A DNA stretch of 64,000 nt from Breviolum minutum Mf 1.05b.01 (GCA_000507305.1 DF239892.1:219782-283781), one strand, 5' to 3'; shown: positions 48,281-59,937, counted from the first letter of the stretch. Numbers and translations are program-made. Notes: generated by a model from the letters alone, not told the origin.

Positions 48281-50214
48281 AGTTGGTTAGGCCAAGATGC
48301 AAATCACATGGTCGTCTTCACCGGTGCAGGCGCTCTTGGGAAGTCAAGAGACCACATTGTCGTAAGACGGGAACATGCACCGACGTGAACCGCGGGATAC
48401 AAAGCATCAGATCAGGTTGAAAAGCTGGTTGGAACATGTTGGAACAGACTAGTCAACAGAACTAGAAAACATAGTGAACATAAATGAACATATATGGATG
48501 AAATGAATTGAGTAATTAGTGAGCCGAGCGTTACGGGGACCTAGAATGAATGTATGAAAATTGATGAAAATAGCATGTCCATGGAAGGAAACTGAGAACC
48601 AAAGCGCTGCAAGGCATCAGCACAGCAACAGGCTTGCCAGACTACCGTGGATGCTTGTTTGCATGACATGGTCGAGCTGAAGTGGCAATGCAGGATTTCA
48701 TGGGATTGCCAAACATTTTGGAAACATTTTGAGATCTTCCATTTAGTTGTGTCCTGCAATATGTTTGTAATTGCATGTAATTGCTTGATTTCTCCGTTTT
48801 GGATATGTTGAAATTCTATGAAATTCTATAGGCCATAGAAATCATAGGGTTTGTTTGTCCATCCTTAATTTCATCGAGGTCCTCGAGGCGTTTGGACCAG
48901 GAAGTTGAAGGGTGAAACTGTCAGTGACGACTTGGAATTGAAGAGATCGTTGCAACCAAGCTCTGCACACATGGCCATTGCTCGATTGTATTGCAGTGGT
49001 TTGATCCAATTTGTCGCGACAACAAATGTGGATGACTTGCATTGCAAGTCAGGTTTGCCCAAGGAGTCCTTAGCTGAATTACATGGAAATAGCTTTGTGG
49101 AGGAGTGCGAGAAGTGCTTGAAGCAGTACAAGCAAAGCTTTGTGACTCGAACTGCTACTGGACTCTTTGAGCACCATACTGGTCGGTATCGGAGCAGAAA
49201 GCATAGAGGTTTTTTTTTCGCAATTTGATCGCCGCAAAGGAGAGTTGGGAGTCTTTGGGAAAGTCGATTTTTGTAATTCTCATCCTACGATGTCTGAAAT
49301 TTTGAGTTCCCAATTTTGGTTGTGGTTCAGACTTTGATTTGCATGAACTTCTTTTGATCCCACCTGCATTCACAATTCGATTCTCATGAAAGGTATTGTG
49401 AGTGCGGTGGACCTTTCCGGGATATCATTGTGAACTTTGGAAATACCTTCGAACACGTTCCCTCAATGGAAGATCAGCATGATGCTGCATGGGTTCATTG
49501 TTTGACTCTTGAGCGAAACGATAAGTCAACCTGGATGCGGGTTGAAAAATGGTGAAAAGCTTTTGTATATTTTATTTGTATCATGCTTTGCAGCAGTTTG
49601 AGTATAGTCAGACTTTCATTGTCCTGATATACAACTTTAGGCTGCACCAAACAGAAAAAGCAGTGATTAATGCGGCAAGCTTCAATCGAGACAGCTGGGC
49701 TAACATCACTTGCCAGCGAAAATCATTCTGAAAGGTTGAATAGCTGGCCTCAACAACTCTTGCTTCCTTATTGAATCTCCATGTTTGTTTGATTTTACCT
49801 TTGTGAACGCAGTCTTTGAACGAGGAAAGCTGACCTGGTCTTGGTTCTTGGTAGCAGCCTCAGTGTTCCAACTGCATGTGATCTACCAGAAATATGCTTA
49901 GAAGCTCGAGATGGAAAGCCAGAGACTTGCCGGCAAGCCGATTCCAAGACCTTCATTGGTATTCGAAATTCGAAATGGGGGGTGCTCATAAACCGCACAA
50001 AGTCTCAATCACAAGGATTGTTCTTACAAATTCTTCCGCACCTTAGACGATTTTCATTGATTGTTCATTGATTTGTATCAAGTGGTCACCGTTTCATTAG
50101 CTGGTCCTGAAGGATGGCGGCAAGCTGGTCATTGTGAATTTGCAAAGAACACCAAAAGATGCAATGGCGTCCCTGAGAATTTTTGCTTCATGTGATGATG
50201 TGATGGACTCCTGA
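48281..50214 (+). CDS. Class IV sirtuin (SIRT6/SIRT7-like NAD-dependent deacylase)
   Basis: Six exons join in frame: about 48281-48329 (NHMVVFTGAG); 48614-48649 (ISTATGLPDYRG); 48879-49185 (PRGVWTRKLKG, then AHMAIARLYCSGLIQFVATT, NVDDLHCKSGLPKESLAELH, GNSFVEECEKC); 49393-49503 (YCECGGPFRDIIVNFGNTFE); 49825-49936 (ADLVLVLGSSLSVPTACDLP); 50113-50214 (GGKLVIVNLQRTPKDAMASL then RIFASCDDVMDS, stop TGA). The NAD-binding GAGIS and PDYRG motifs, catalytic His in ELHGN, two zinc-ligand Cys pairs (CEKC and CEC), GSSL and the VNLQ motif are all present. Such enzymes remove acyl groups from histones and other proteins, commonly in the nucleus. The five introns start GC, GA, GT, GA and GC. The usual catalytic QN is TN here (ATTNVDDLH). 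N-terminal exons were not found. Confidence 0.9.
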
Positions 50215-53200
50215 CAGCAGAAATGTTCATGATATTTCCACGTGGATTTCCAACAGGATGCTTGACCTCTTCTACTAAAGGCCGGAAATACGTATTGCGC
50301 CGTACTTGTGGTATACTACTTGGATCAATTGGGGGTTACCTTTTGATGTGTTTAATACATATCATATCTACATATACATGGTGTCCATTCTCACCACCGG
50401 CATATCAGAGCGCATCTCGCAATTCTGTGTTCTCCGAACTAGAAACATGGAAGACGTCTAAGGACAGAACCTGATTTGATCAATCAAAAACGCCACAAGT
50501 AATAGTGTACTCTATGGTTTGTGCTCTGCTGAAACTTCCAGGAGCATAGTTATATAGATGATGTTAGAAATAAGGATTCATTGGATTTCTCCTTGCTTGC
50601 TAAGGAATTCCTTGAGCAGACTTTTCTGCCAAAGGCGCAGTGAGACATGGCATTCATTCCTTTGGAAAGCCTCAAGAAAACTCAGAGCTTAGGCCAAAGG
50701 ATGTTTGAACATGGACCCAGCTAGTTTGATGCTGATGTGTACAGATGTACAGGTTTTCTGTTTGGATGTGTGGCTCATGCAAAATGTCCTGCTGGTGGAG
50801 TCCAGCTGCCTCGCTACGTTGGCTTTTTTTGTACGCTTGCTATTTCAGTAAGAGATGCAAGCTTTCAACCTGAACAGGTATCCTCAAAGCTCAGAAAAAT
50901 CATCAAATTTCATGCTATTTGGATCATTTCGGAGTTGTTTTTTCCATTTACCAATATTTTGCCCAATGTTAACATTATTTCGTCCCTGAGGCAAACACGC
51001 CAGTGATACGCAGTGGGCAAGCTACTGTGCATTGGCCAGGGACCCAAAAGGTGTGGACCAACCAGTGTTTGCTATTCTTTACTCGTTTTGATAGGATTGC
51101 AGGTTTAATTTAGATAGGTTTTGCACAAAAGGCACTTTAACCTTTGCAACTTGTTGTTTTAAATACTGTATAGTTCAGATTCTATGTGATCAACAGAGTA
51201 AGAATTTTCCCAGAAGACAAAGCAGGTCAACTCAGGATGCCAGCGGTGTCCTGGCATCCTGAATCCTTATCATCCTTATCGGCCTTATCGGTGGCCCAGG
51301 CGCATGTATGGATTTCGCAAAAAGTCCAAGAAAGACCACAGCATCATGGCGGCCGCCTGAGCACAGCTTGGTTTAGTAGTTTAGCAAACCATTCAGCTTT
51401 TGTTTGCTCATGATAGCTAATGATACAAACACGTCCCTGGCCATGAAGATCCTTTCTCCTCAGACTCCATTTGTATGTTTTTTCAGCACTTGCAGTTGAG
51501 TGATTAGAGATGCATTTCAGTCTTGCAATTTCGATCTCGGCACTGCTTGTGGTCCAAGAATTGGACTCTACACTTAGATTTGTTGTTTTTCTTTTTGACT
51601 TTCCTTTGTTTCCATCTTTGCAAGTCCAGGATCAAGTGGACCTGACCCTCCCATCTGCCTTGAGCTTAGCGAGCATTTTTTTAAAGAACTTGGTGCTGAA
51701 CGGATGCCCAACTGGGAACACTCTTTCATAATCCTTCAGATATGAAATGTAGTAGAAAATACGCCTACTTGATTACTTGATTAATTGATTGTCATCTAGA
51801 ACATTCACTGCTATTTGCCAAGGTGGAGTATCCAACCCGAGCAACATGGATGGACCTGCCAGGGGTTGTATTGCAACCCATCGCGCAGGACCAGTGACTC
51901 AGGTTGTTTATGTGATTAAACAAATATGGGTGGAGTTACGATGAATTTGGGTATGTGAATTCAGCATAGTGCAGCTTTAAAGGGTCCAATAGAATCCGAT
52001 AGTCTATAGCAGATTTCCATGGTACCTTAGTACCTCCATGACTCCCAAATTAGTTCCGAAAAATCTTGTAACCTTGTCGCTGAGCTTGCCATCATTAACA
52101 CCTTTGTGCAATGTGGTCGCATCAGCATACTAGGATATACCAAGAGTTTGTGGTGGCTTCACGTGGATTTTATAGGGTTGAAAACTCAGCTGGTCAGCCT
52201 TATAGTTGCCATCACAGCACCAGTGCAGGAAGGTAGTTCTGTGGATCGTGGGGGTCTTCATGCCTTGGAGCATGCTCGGGACTCAAGAGGAATTTGAGAA
52301 GGAGTCCAATGAGTCAATCATTTGCACAGACCTCAGCGGAGGCCATGATGGCCATGGCACCACTTTGTTGTGACATCGAGGTGCTGCAAATTGAATATAG
52401 TATCCCAGACACACAACCCATTGGAATCACACCCGCTACAGAGCCGTTGGACGGATGAGGGGTTGCTGGAACTGCCGCTTTCAATCAGTGGGCAACGACT
52501 TGACAGCCAGGTCAGCGAGTTGTCCTGTCAACATACGCGACGCGACAGTGATCCAAATCGTTGCCTGGCAAGCAGTTTCCCTGTGGCAACTATGGCAACT
52601 GTTGGTAGGACATGGATGGACATGACAGGCATATCTTATATCTTGATGGATCATGAGACATCAGATTCTTGGAGGTAAGATGGAAAGACTATGAAGAGAT
52701 GACCCACCTATGACTTGGTATTTGTTTACACAGCAACATAGAATAGAAATGAGTGCTTTAGAATTTAGAGGACTGCATTAATGAAATAGCTCCAGGATAG
52801 CTATGCTAGACATTGCTAGACTAAAACAACCATGGCTTTACGGCAGTTACCTGTCATACCTGTCATTGAAATGAAAAGATAGAATAAGTTTGGGGCTTGA
52901 TATGGGCTGGTTTCTCCACGACCTTTTTGGAGAAACCCACACGCATTTGGTCGAGGCTACTTCCTCCTGTTGTATGAACATCAGAAGGGAGGTGGGAGAG
53001 ATGATTGAGCATTGATGTTGCTGTACATAGATGTGTGAAAACAGTATTATGATTTGTTTGTCGTGTTGGTTTGTGTTAGCTACATCGTGGCACTTGCAAT
53101 TGGTTGAGGTACTGGTGCCTCTGAGAAGGTGTACAAAGGCCAGCCTGTTTTGCAACCGGTGCATTTGAGAGATGGTGCTTACCTAACTTGTCACCATTTG

Positions 53201-53620
53201 GTGCTCTTAAAGTGTTGCTGGTGCAGATATAGCTTTCAAATGCTTTGAGTGTTTCGGCAAAATCGATTTAACAAAGCCATGCAGTGATGAATTTCAAGTT
53301 TCATTGTAGACAGCGCTTACCTGCATAGACAATCATAGACAAGTGTTTCCCCTACAGCAACCCCCCATGACCATGTGAACTAGTACATTCCTGCACTGCA
53401 TGTTCGACAACCGTTTTCAAGATATTGTGTCAATAATATGTCAATGATATTTATTATTTACGCTTTGACCATTGAGATGTCGTTTGCTTGAAACGCCTGC
53501 CTTGGTCAGGATGGGAGCAGTTGGTAGGGCAGGCTGTGCGGCTGATGGAGGAGATGCTAACCATCTTGCAGCGGATTGATAGGTGAGAGTGATATGGTCG
53601 AAGGAAGTTTAAATAGAANT
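50215..53620. other. Region with unassigned exon-like ORFs
   Basis: Weak candidate exons on the + strand include: about 51630-51710 (VQDQVDLTLPSALSLASIFL); 51823-51888 (VEYPTRATWMDLPGVVLQPI); about 52189-52235 (LVSLIVAITAPVQEG); and about 52342-52455 (CCDIEVLQIEYSIPDTQPIG then ITPATEPLDG). They share direction but show no recognisable family and could be one or more unidentified genes. A single undetermined base lies at 53619. Confidence 0.3.
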
Positions 53621-53670
53621 GTTTCCTATTCTTGAAACTTCCGCCACCGCCTTGTGCGGTACTACTGGTA
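53621..53670 (-). repeat. 50-bp dispersed element, copy 2 (inverted)
   Basis: These bases are the perfect reverse complement of 17326-17375. The N at 53619 lies two bases from its edge, suggesting an assembly or repeat-resolution problem exactly at the boundary. Flanking sequence is unrelated to copy 1. Confidence 0.85.
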
Positions 53671-55578
53671 TGTTATATGCTAGCTTCTACATATGGTATG
53701 GTTCATGATGCACCCATAATATGCACCCATCTTTCTCAGAGATGGATGCTGGGTACAGCTGCAAGTCATTCTTTCTGGATGCCAACTGCAGGAGTGCCCT
53801 TGTGACAATGGCTGCCCCAACTGTATAGTGGTGCGCTTTTGCTGCCCTTTGGTCGTGTGAGAGACATGTAACATGTATGTCCTGGATATCATTGATCCGA
53901 TTTTAATTAATGATTTTAAATACAGATAAATACAGTATATTTTGAGGTATTGTGTTTGATTTTTGCTTGCGTGTTGTTTGTGTCAATTTGCGTAGCTTAG
54001 CACCAAACATGTAGGAAAGACAGCCAAGATTCAGAGAGAATAGTAAATCTTGCCGAAATCTTGCACACCTGGTTCCATGATGTTCCGTACACAAATATCT
54101 TGAATTTCAGCAACAGAACTTTGTGTTTGCTTATCAGCTTGGGATCGCTTTGTGATGAACTCAATCGGCAGATTCCTGGCTGCGGAGACTACAACCACGG
54201 CAGTGTGCTCAGTTACCCGCAATATGATATTGCCAGAGACTCCGGACTACATGCAGTGTTTTGCCTCCCAACAGGTACTTCATAACATTTTGATCACTTG
54301 ATGCAGTTTTGACTGGATTAGTATGCTTGGATACATGAATTATAGATGATTGTAGACTGATACTCCTGAATCTGTTGTTTTTGGATCATCTACGTACGTT
54401 TGCCATTTGAGATTAGAAGCCTTTTTCCGTTGGACAAACATGCTGCTTTGCACTTGAGGCCTAGACAAGAGGGTTGCACTGAAGATTGGTGCGGGGCTCA
54501 GTGCTGACTCCTGCTGAGTGTACCCTGAGTATGTGAGGGTGCATGGGGTCAAAGCTGCATTCTAATCTTCTGTAGATTCTGCAGATAAACCTGAGTATGT
54601 ATCTAAGCTCAAATACGCCGGAACATAAGGCAGCAACCCAGTTCAGGCCCGACCTGTGAGCCTTGTGTTGAGCCATCTTTGCGTCAGGTCGTGCGTTGGG
54701 CTTTGGTGTAGCCAGCAAAGCCGGTGCCATTTCCCACGCAAGCAGTACTCTAAGCGAAAGAAGTGAAGCCCAAAAAGTACCTTGTCAGCTTGAATGTTCA
54801 GACCCGATATGATCAGTTTGCACTAGTCTAAGGATTGGATCAAAATGGAACCACTCTGATTCAGGCATATCAAAGATCATACATATTGACTGCTGTGTAT
54901 AGCTGCCAACCCCTGTTTCACAAATTACCTGGCGCTTCACAGATGGAGTCGGGTAATTCTGGTGTGAGCCAAGCCGAGGAGATTGCGCAACCAGAACCAC
55001 ACAAGGCTTCTGCTCCACCGTTCCTTGGTGTTACTGTGATACCTGGCAAGGCAGCAGTGTGGACCACGTGTTGACAAGCACACGACTTGTATCATGTCAC
55101 AATTAATGAACGAACCAATCGATCAAGTACACTGATCAGTATTTTTGATTCGAACGCACATACATGATTGTATGAACCATATTGCAATTTGAGATAATTT
55201 GAGCACATGTATAGATTCTATTGATTCCCAGCAAGCTGTGCGTAGAAATGACTTTGCACCAAGGCCTGCAAGGGAGGCAAAGCGACAATGCTTCGAGCAT
55301 TTGAAGACAGGAGGAAACTCGCAAGATGATGCAAGATGTCTGAAGCATGTTTGCCTGACTCCTTGGTGGTTTTGTGCAGAACAAATTGCCCGAGATGAGA
55401 TTGGATTGAACATTGCTATGTCAATGAACCATCGTGTATCAATTGACAATTGATGTTGATGTGCACATTTTGGGCTTCTGTAGAAAACTCAATGTAGTAC
55501 GCAAACCGGAGGTGAGCGCGTTCATTCCATTCAGAGTGATGCTCTTAGCAACCTGCCATAGTGTGCCATGATTTGTAG
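53671..55578. other. Spacer with weak exon-like ORFs
   Basis: Two + strand segments have some coding character: about 54111-54272 (LCLLISLGSLCDELNRQ, then PQYDIARDSGLHAVFCLPTG) and about 55205-55440 (QQAVRRNDFAPRPAREAKRQ, then TPWWFCAEQIARDEIGLNIA). Neither is assignable. The rest is unremarkable. Confidence 0.3.
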
Positions 55579-57434
55579 TGGCCCCTTTGCTTCGTAATCC
55601 CGACTTTGCCGACTGTCATTCCTAGCTGGGCTCCCACAGACTTTGTGAGGCCAACCACACATCGTCGGGGGGCCGTTAGACTTGCTGCTGCAGGTGAAAC
55701 GTGGTGGTGTCAACGTGGTGGCATAAATGGGAAGCTGAAAGTTTGTTTTCAAGCGAACATGCAAGTGGATGGCGTGCCCTCGCTGAAGAATTATGACACA
55801 TACCAGGCATCCTTGCCTGTGAGAGAGCGTGGAATTTCGCAACCGTTGAAGGTGTACAAGCTCCTGTTGTACGTTAGGAAATCTGTTTTGGACGCTTTTG
55901 CAGCAAGACCGGCCGCAAACGAGCAGAGACCAACGGTTGCCTACATCGCAGCGGCTTCCCATTCTGGCAAGTCGGCGTCGGTGTTGGTGGGTTTCCTTCG
56001 TTCCAGAGAGATAAACTCTGGGGATGTTGCGCAGCTTTATTTCACACATTATTTGTACATGCTGTTTGCCAACAACGGTCGAAATTATCATGAAAAAGTG
56101 TGCGAAGCCATGCTGCAGAGAGCATGTGGACAAGATGTAGAGTTGCGGAACGCCTTGGGTTTGGCTTACATGAGGGACTGCTTCAGAGCACAAGCCTTTG
56201 ACAGTGACTATGTTGACGAGTGGCATTTGCCGAATACCACGCCAACCTTCAGAACTGCGCGGAAGCTGCTTGAGAAGGACATCTCCACCTTCATGCAGCG
56301 TCGTCCAAACGGCATGCTTTTGGTACACGTCGATGAACACAGCTTATCTGTCCAATCTGTCCAGACCGCCGGAGAGGTGCCATGAGAGTAGTTGCAGAGC
56401 TTCCTGGTGTCCAGGTCTTGGCAACCTACGCTGACATACCAAGCTGGCGGGTCCTCAGAAACTTGCCGACGACCGACCGCATGTTTCCTTCCAGATGTCG
56501 GGACAATCATGAAGGAGCGCCTACCCATGGACGACATTGACATGGAGAATGAGGGAATTCTGCTTCGCGTGGCACCGCTAGGACTCGCTTTGCAGAAACT
56601 CCTCCTTGCCGGCTTCCACTTTCAATCCAGTGAGATTGACCGCTTGTTCGACAAGCTAAACAACATGTTGGGGAATGCTGGTGACGATGTCAAGGCAAGG
56701 CTGGAGAAGTGCATCGAGTGCTGCAAGCAGGCGTGGATGGATGACACAGCGTCGGAGAGGAAGAGTCTAATAGACCTGCTTTGCGGAATTCCAGAGGATG
56801 ACGACAGGGTGCAAGAGAATCGTTTCCACAAGTGGTGGCACTGGACAATATTCTCACAGCACCACTGGAGGTGCTACTTTGTGACAGAGACGATGATCAC
56901 CTTAGTCTAGCCTACTTGCTACTGCTACATGTTTCCTGTCAGCGGGTCTTCAAACAAGCATTGAAAACGAGCCCAAGAGCAGCTGTAACAGCTGGGATGA
57001 TTTTGGAATACGCTTATCTTCGGGCGCTGGCATGTGTGTCGTGCAAATTCAGCCTGCTGGATTTTGACGAGCTGGTGGCTCGAATTCAGTGTGAAGACAT
57101 CCAGCCCGGCTACATTTTTCAGAAGAACAGCAAGAGTCTCGACTCTGCCTTAAAGGATGACACCGGTGCTTTGTACCTTGTTGATGTGGGTGGCAGCAGC
57201 AACATGTCGAAGACGTTGAACAAGGTTCACAAAATGAATGATGTTCTTGTCAAGGAAGGTATGCGTGAGGACTTGCAAGTGAGTGAATTAAAGGGTGTCG
57301 TCCTGCTGCCAAACATTGTGAATATCAGACTGGAAAACAAAGAAATCTCAGAAGCCATCACTGTGACAAAGGCAGGAGCCAGACTGCTGCTTGGTGGTCT
57401 CGCCCAACTGCTTGCTTGGCTGCCCACCGTTTGA
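55579..57434 (+). pseudogene. Intronless P-loop NTPase of Crinkler/RHS type, frame-broken
   Basis: The main frame opens at 55579 without a clear ATG. It contains a Walker A match (AAASHSGKS, about 55948-55974), a conserved block TARKLLEKDISTFMQRRPNG, and Walker B with DE (MLLVHVDEH, about 56314-56340). After it the frame is lost. A sensor-1-like segment (GVQVLATYADIPSW) lies one frame away at about 56382-56450, and the main frame resumes by about 56460 (CRRPTACFLPDVG). A further shift near 56826-56832 moves the C-terminal part (VALDNILTAPLEVLLCDRDD to the stop at 57434) into another frame. The NTPase order resembles Crinkler/RHS proteins, thought to derive from transposon ATPases. Three shifts and no start suggest a decayed copy, though sequencing indels are possible. 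The C-terminal region (GALYLVDVGG, ELKGVVLLPN) is unassigned. Confidence 0.65.
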
Positions 57435-57497
57435 TCCCCAAAGCTGGCGAAGCTAACCACAGACAGCAAACGGGAGAAACAAAAGGAGCGCCTCCCT

Positions 57498-57560
57498 GCA
57501 AAATAGTGGGTTCACCAAGTTCCAGTTTGCAGTATAGTGGGTTCACCAAATCTGTGAACA
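57498..57560. repeat. 31-bp direct duplication after the NTPase ORF
   Basis: The 16 bases ATAGTGGGTTCACCAA occur at 57503-57518 and again at 57534-57549, within a 31-base periodic unit beginning TGCA. A decayed third start (ATATAGTGAG) follows near 57560. It lies 64 bases beyond the stop of the broken NTPase. Confidence 0.7.
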
Positions 57561-57749
57561 TATAGTGAGAATAACAGATGTGTAGTGACTACTAAAAGCA
57601 CGACCTTTTCCAAGTCTTCGGATTTATTTGTCACTGCCGCCTGGTAGATGCCAGCAAAAGATGATTTTGAACCGTTTGTCCTTCCAGGACAAAGGCTGTG
57701 TTTGGACTTGGACTGATGCGAGAAAGCGCAGACAAGATGGGGCTGTCGG

Positions 57750-57932
57750 TGAAAAAGTCGAGGGATCAGAGCAGTTGGAGTATGCGAGTATGGCAACGTG
57801 ATGGTGTGGGTTTCTGGCAAGATGCCAACAGCCTTTGTTCACACTGATGCACCTATCACCTTTTCACTTCAACAAGTCGTGTCCAAGATTCTGAAACAGC
57901 GCGCGCCCATCTGTATGTCGACAACCTGCCAG
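57750..57932 (+). CDS. Unassigned exon-like ORF
   Basis: The frame reads GIRAVGVCEYGNVMVWVSGK, then MPTAFVHTDAPITFSLQQVV and SKILKQRAPICMSTTCQ, ending at a strong GTAAGT donor. Its composition is clearly protein-like. It may be an exon of a separate gene or the distal part of the NTPase region. No family is recognised, and the 5' boundary is unclear because the frame is open from about 57735. Confidence 0.4.
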
Positions 57933-59288
57933 GTAAGTCATGGTTTACTTTTAGGTTGGATGTATTAATGCTGAGCTGATGCGGGGGTTGCTATTGTATC
58001 GTATTATATGCTATTATATACTATTATTTTTTGATTTAATTTTCTTTAGCTTCGTTGATTTGATTTTAGTCATGTATTTGTGATTGTTTGTGAGAATCTG
58101 AAGTGTTCCGTTGCCTTCTAATAGGGCGTGGCTCAGGCATGTCACAGCCAAGATGAGCGTATGAGCACCAGTTGTAGTGTGTAGGCACGCAGACGTTGGC
58201 CACACTCGACTGAGTTTCCATACACAGAAGAGATCTGATCTAAAAACATGAATCATTTTCTTGAAGCACCCCTAATATCTTTGCTGTCATCAATGATGTC
58301 ATTTTTTAGGATCGTCATGCAGGATCCAAGAAACCCGAGAAAGACGTGGATCTTCAGCCATGTCACTCAGCCCTACCCCAAGTCACCCGCAGCCCGTCGT
58401 CACAGCAAACACTAGCAAAGCAGCAATGAGCAGCACCAGAACATACCAGAACTGAATCTGATTTCAACAATTCCTTCGGGTCCTGGAGATCTTCCATCAT
58501 GGCCACGCCACGGTCTCTTCGGAGTTGTTTGATGGCAGGTGCTTCGAATAGTCAAGGAGATTTGTGAAAGCATTTAGTGAAGCCACATGCAGCGGCACCT
58601 GGTCCGTGCCAGGTGCTCCAATGAGTGCCCTTTCACCGACAGCGATGTTGGAAGATGCAGAGGTGAGCTACAAATCCTGCACTCAAACCTCGGTTTCCGA
58701 CATCCATCCATTTCCATCCATTTCCATATTTGGTAAAACATTTCATTTGGATCTTGACTTGTTTGGCCATGCCAAATGCTGAGAGATCAAAAGAAAGAAT
58801 CACTGAGAGGCTCGGCGCTTTCTGATGTTGAGCGGGACCTTCTTGTGCTGCTTGGCTGGAGATTTCATGAGATTTCAGAGATCAGACCAAGAGCTTGCAA
58901 GCCTATACGCAACCTTATTCGTTGTTTATTTAATTTATACGTATTATTTCCCATACCGAAGCGCCCTGGCAGCCGGTACTAAATGCACTAAGAGGCACAA
59001 ACTGTGTCTTTCTTTGCTGCTTTTCCTTGCTGGATCACCACTTTTTGTTGACTGAAATTTTCCAAGGTAGCATGCAAGTAAGTGCCATCCTGGAGGAATA
59101 CATCTACGCTCCTTTGCTGCAGGGAGGATTGGAAACCAATAGTCAGGGGTGGTGCCTCCAGAATTTTTCATTCATATGCATGAGGAATGAACTAGGAATG
59201 ATAGGTCAGTGGTTTGTCCATTTTTTAGAATCATTCGTTTTGCACAGTCATAGTATGCTGAGCAGAACTTCACCCTTTTTTTTGCCAG
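57933..59288. other. Spacer with no recognised gene
   Basis: AT-rich sequence occurs near 57990-58080. A short tandem TTTCCATCCA duplication lies near 58705-58725. A frame near 59067-59150 reads SMQVSAILEEYIYAPLLQGG and might be an exon. Nothing is firmly supported. Confidence 0.35.
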
Positions 59289-59453
59289 GTGTCTTTGCCT
59301 GGCTTTGCAAACTTCTTTTGGACCGTGGCGATGGTAGAATTGGGCTTCTTTGCCGTATCAGCTTTGGCTGTGCGATGGAAGGAGCCGCATGAAAAATGCA
59401 TCGATTCTCATGTGCATGGCTATGACTCACGGAACATTCGAGGACAAATTTAA
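59289..59453 (+). CDS. Terminal exon-like ORF of an unidentified membrane protein
   Basis: After TTGCCAG|G the frame reads VSLPGFANFFWTVAMVELGF then FAVSALAVRWKEPHEKC, with a hydrophobic segment of about 20 residues followed by a basic and polar tail, and stops at TAA (59451-59453). The shape suggests the last transmembrane helix and cytosolic tail of a polytopic protein. The family is not recognised and upstream exons were not found. Confidence 0.45.
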   Translation: MSLPGFANFFWTVAMVELGFFAVSALAVRWKEPHEKCIDSHVHGYDSRNIRGQI

Positions 59454-59606
59454 TTGACCATAGATTTTGACAAGTTCTGAATGAATAGTCTAAGACCAGA
59501 TGGGTGCCAAGAGCTTCTGTGAAGTGGCTAGTTGTATCTATTTGTGACTTCCGAGTAGTCCCTGAAGCCTGTCACATGAACTGCATTAGTTCCGATATGT
59601 TTTCAG

Positions 59607-59735
59607 AATTCAATGTCACTTTCTTCATCTTTGTCGGCATGGCGTCGTTCTTCTATGACACCCTCATGGCCACAGAGTTTGAATCGAACATGCTCCCAGG
59701 AATATGGTACACAAGGTTTTTTCATCCAGAAACCG
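59607..59735 (+). CDS. Exon-like ORF of an unidentified protein
   Basis: The segment follows TTTTCAG and reads NVTFFIFVGMASFFYDTLMA then TEFESNMLPGIWYTRFFHPE. The likely donor is a GC after GCAG. It is aromatic-rich and partly hydrophobic, with good coding character, but no family is recognised. It lies downstream of a stop-containing terminal exon (59289), so it should belong to a different transcript unless that exon is alternative. Confidence 0.4.
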
Positions 59736-59837
59736 CAGGCGGATTCGGGTGTTGCTGGCAGTTCTACTGTACCGGAACAAGATGGAACAATTATATACAA
59801 TTATGATTACATACCACAGGATTGCTTGCTTACTTGC

Positions 59838-59861
59838 TTGATTGATTGATTGATAGATAGC

Positions 59862-59937
<76 letters not shown>
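59838..59937. repeat. Tetranucleotide repeat (GATT)n
   Basis: About 20 GATT units, almost perfect after 59870, are preceded by GCTT and GATA variants. Confidence 0.97.

Noticed and set aside
48860-48880. Apparent frameshift in the sirtuin PDFRG motif (a read-through gives LNF then a two-base slip)
   Set aside because: An AG|G acceptor at 48877-48878 makes the exon start at 48879, and the true PDYRG exon lies upstream at 48614-48649, so the frame is intact.
55531-56340. 269-codon minus-strand ORF
   Set aside because: It is antisense to the NTPase frame, whose Walker A and B motifs show the + strand is the real coding strand.
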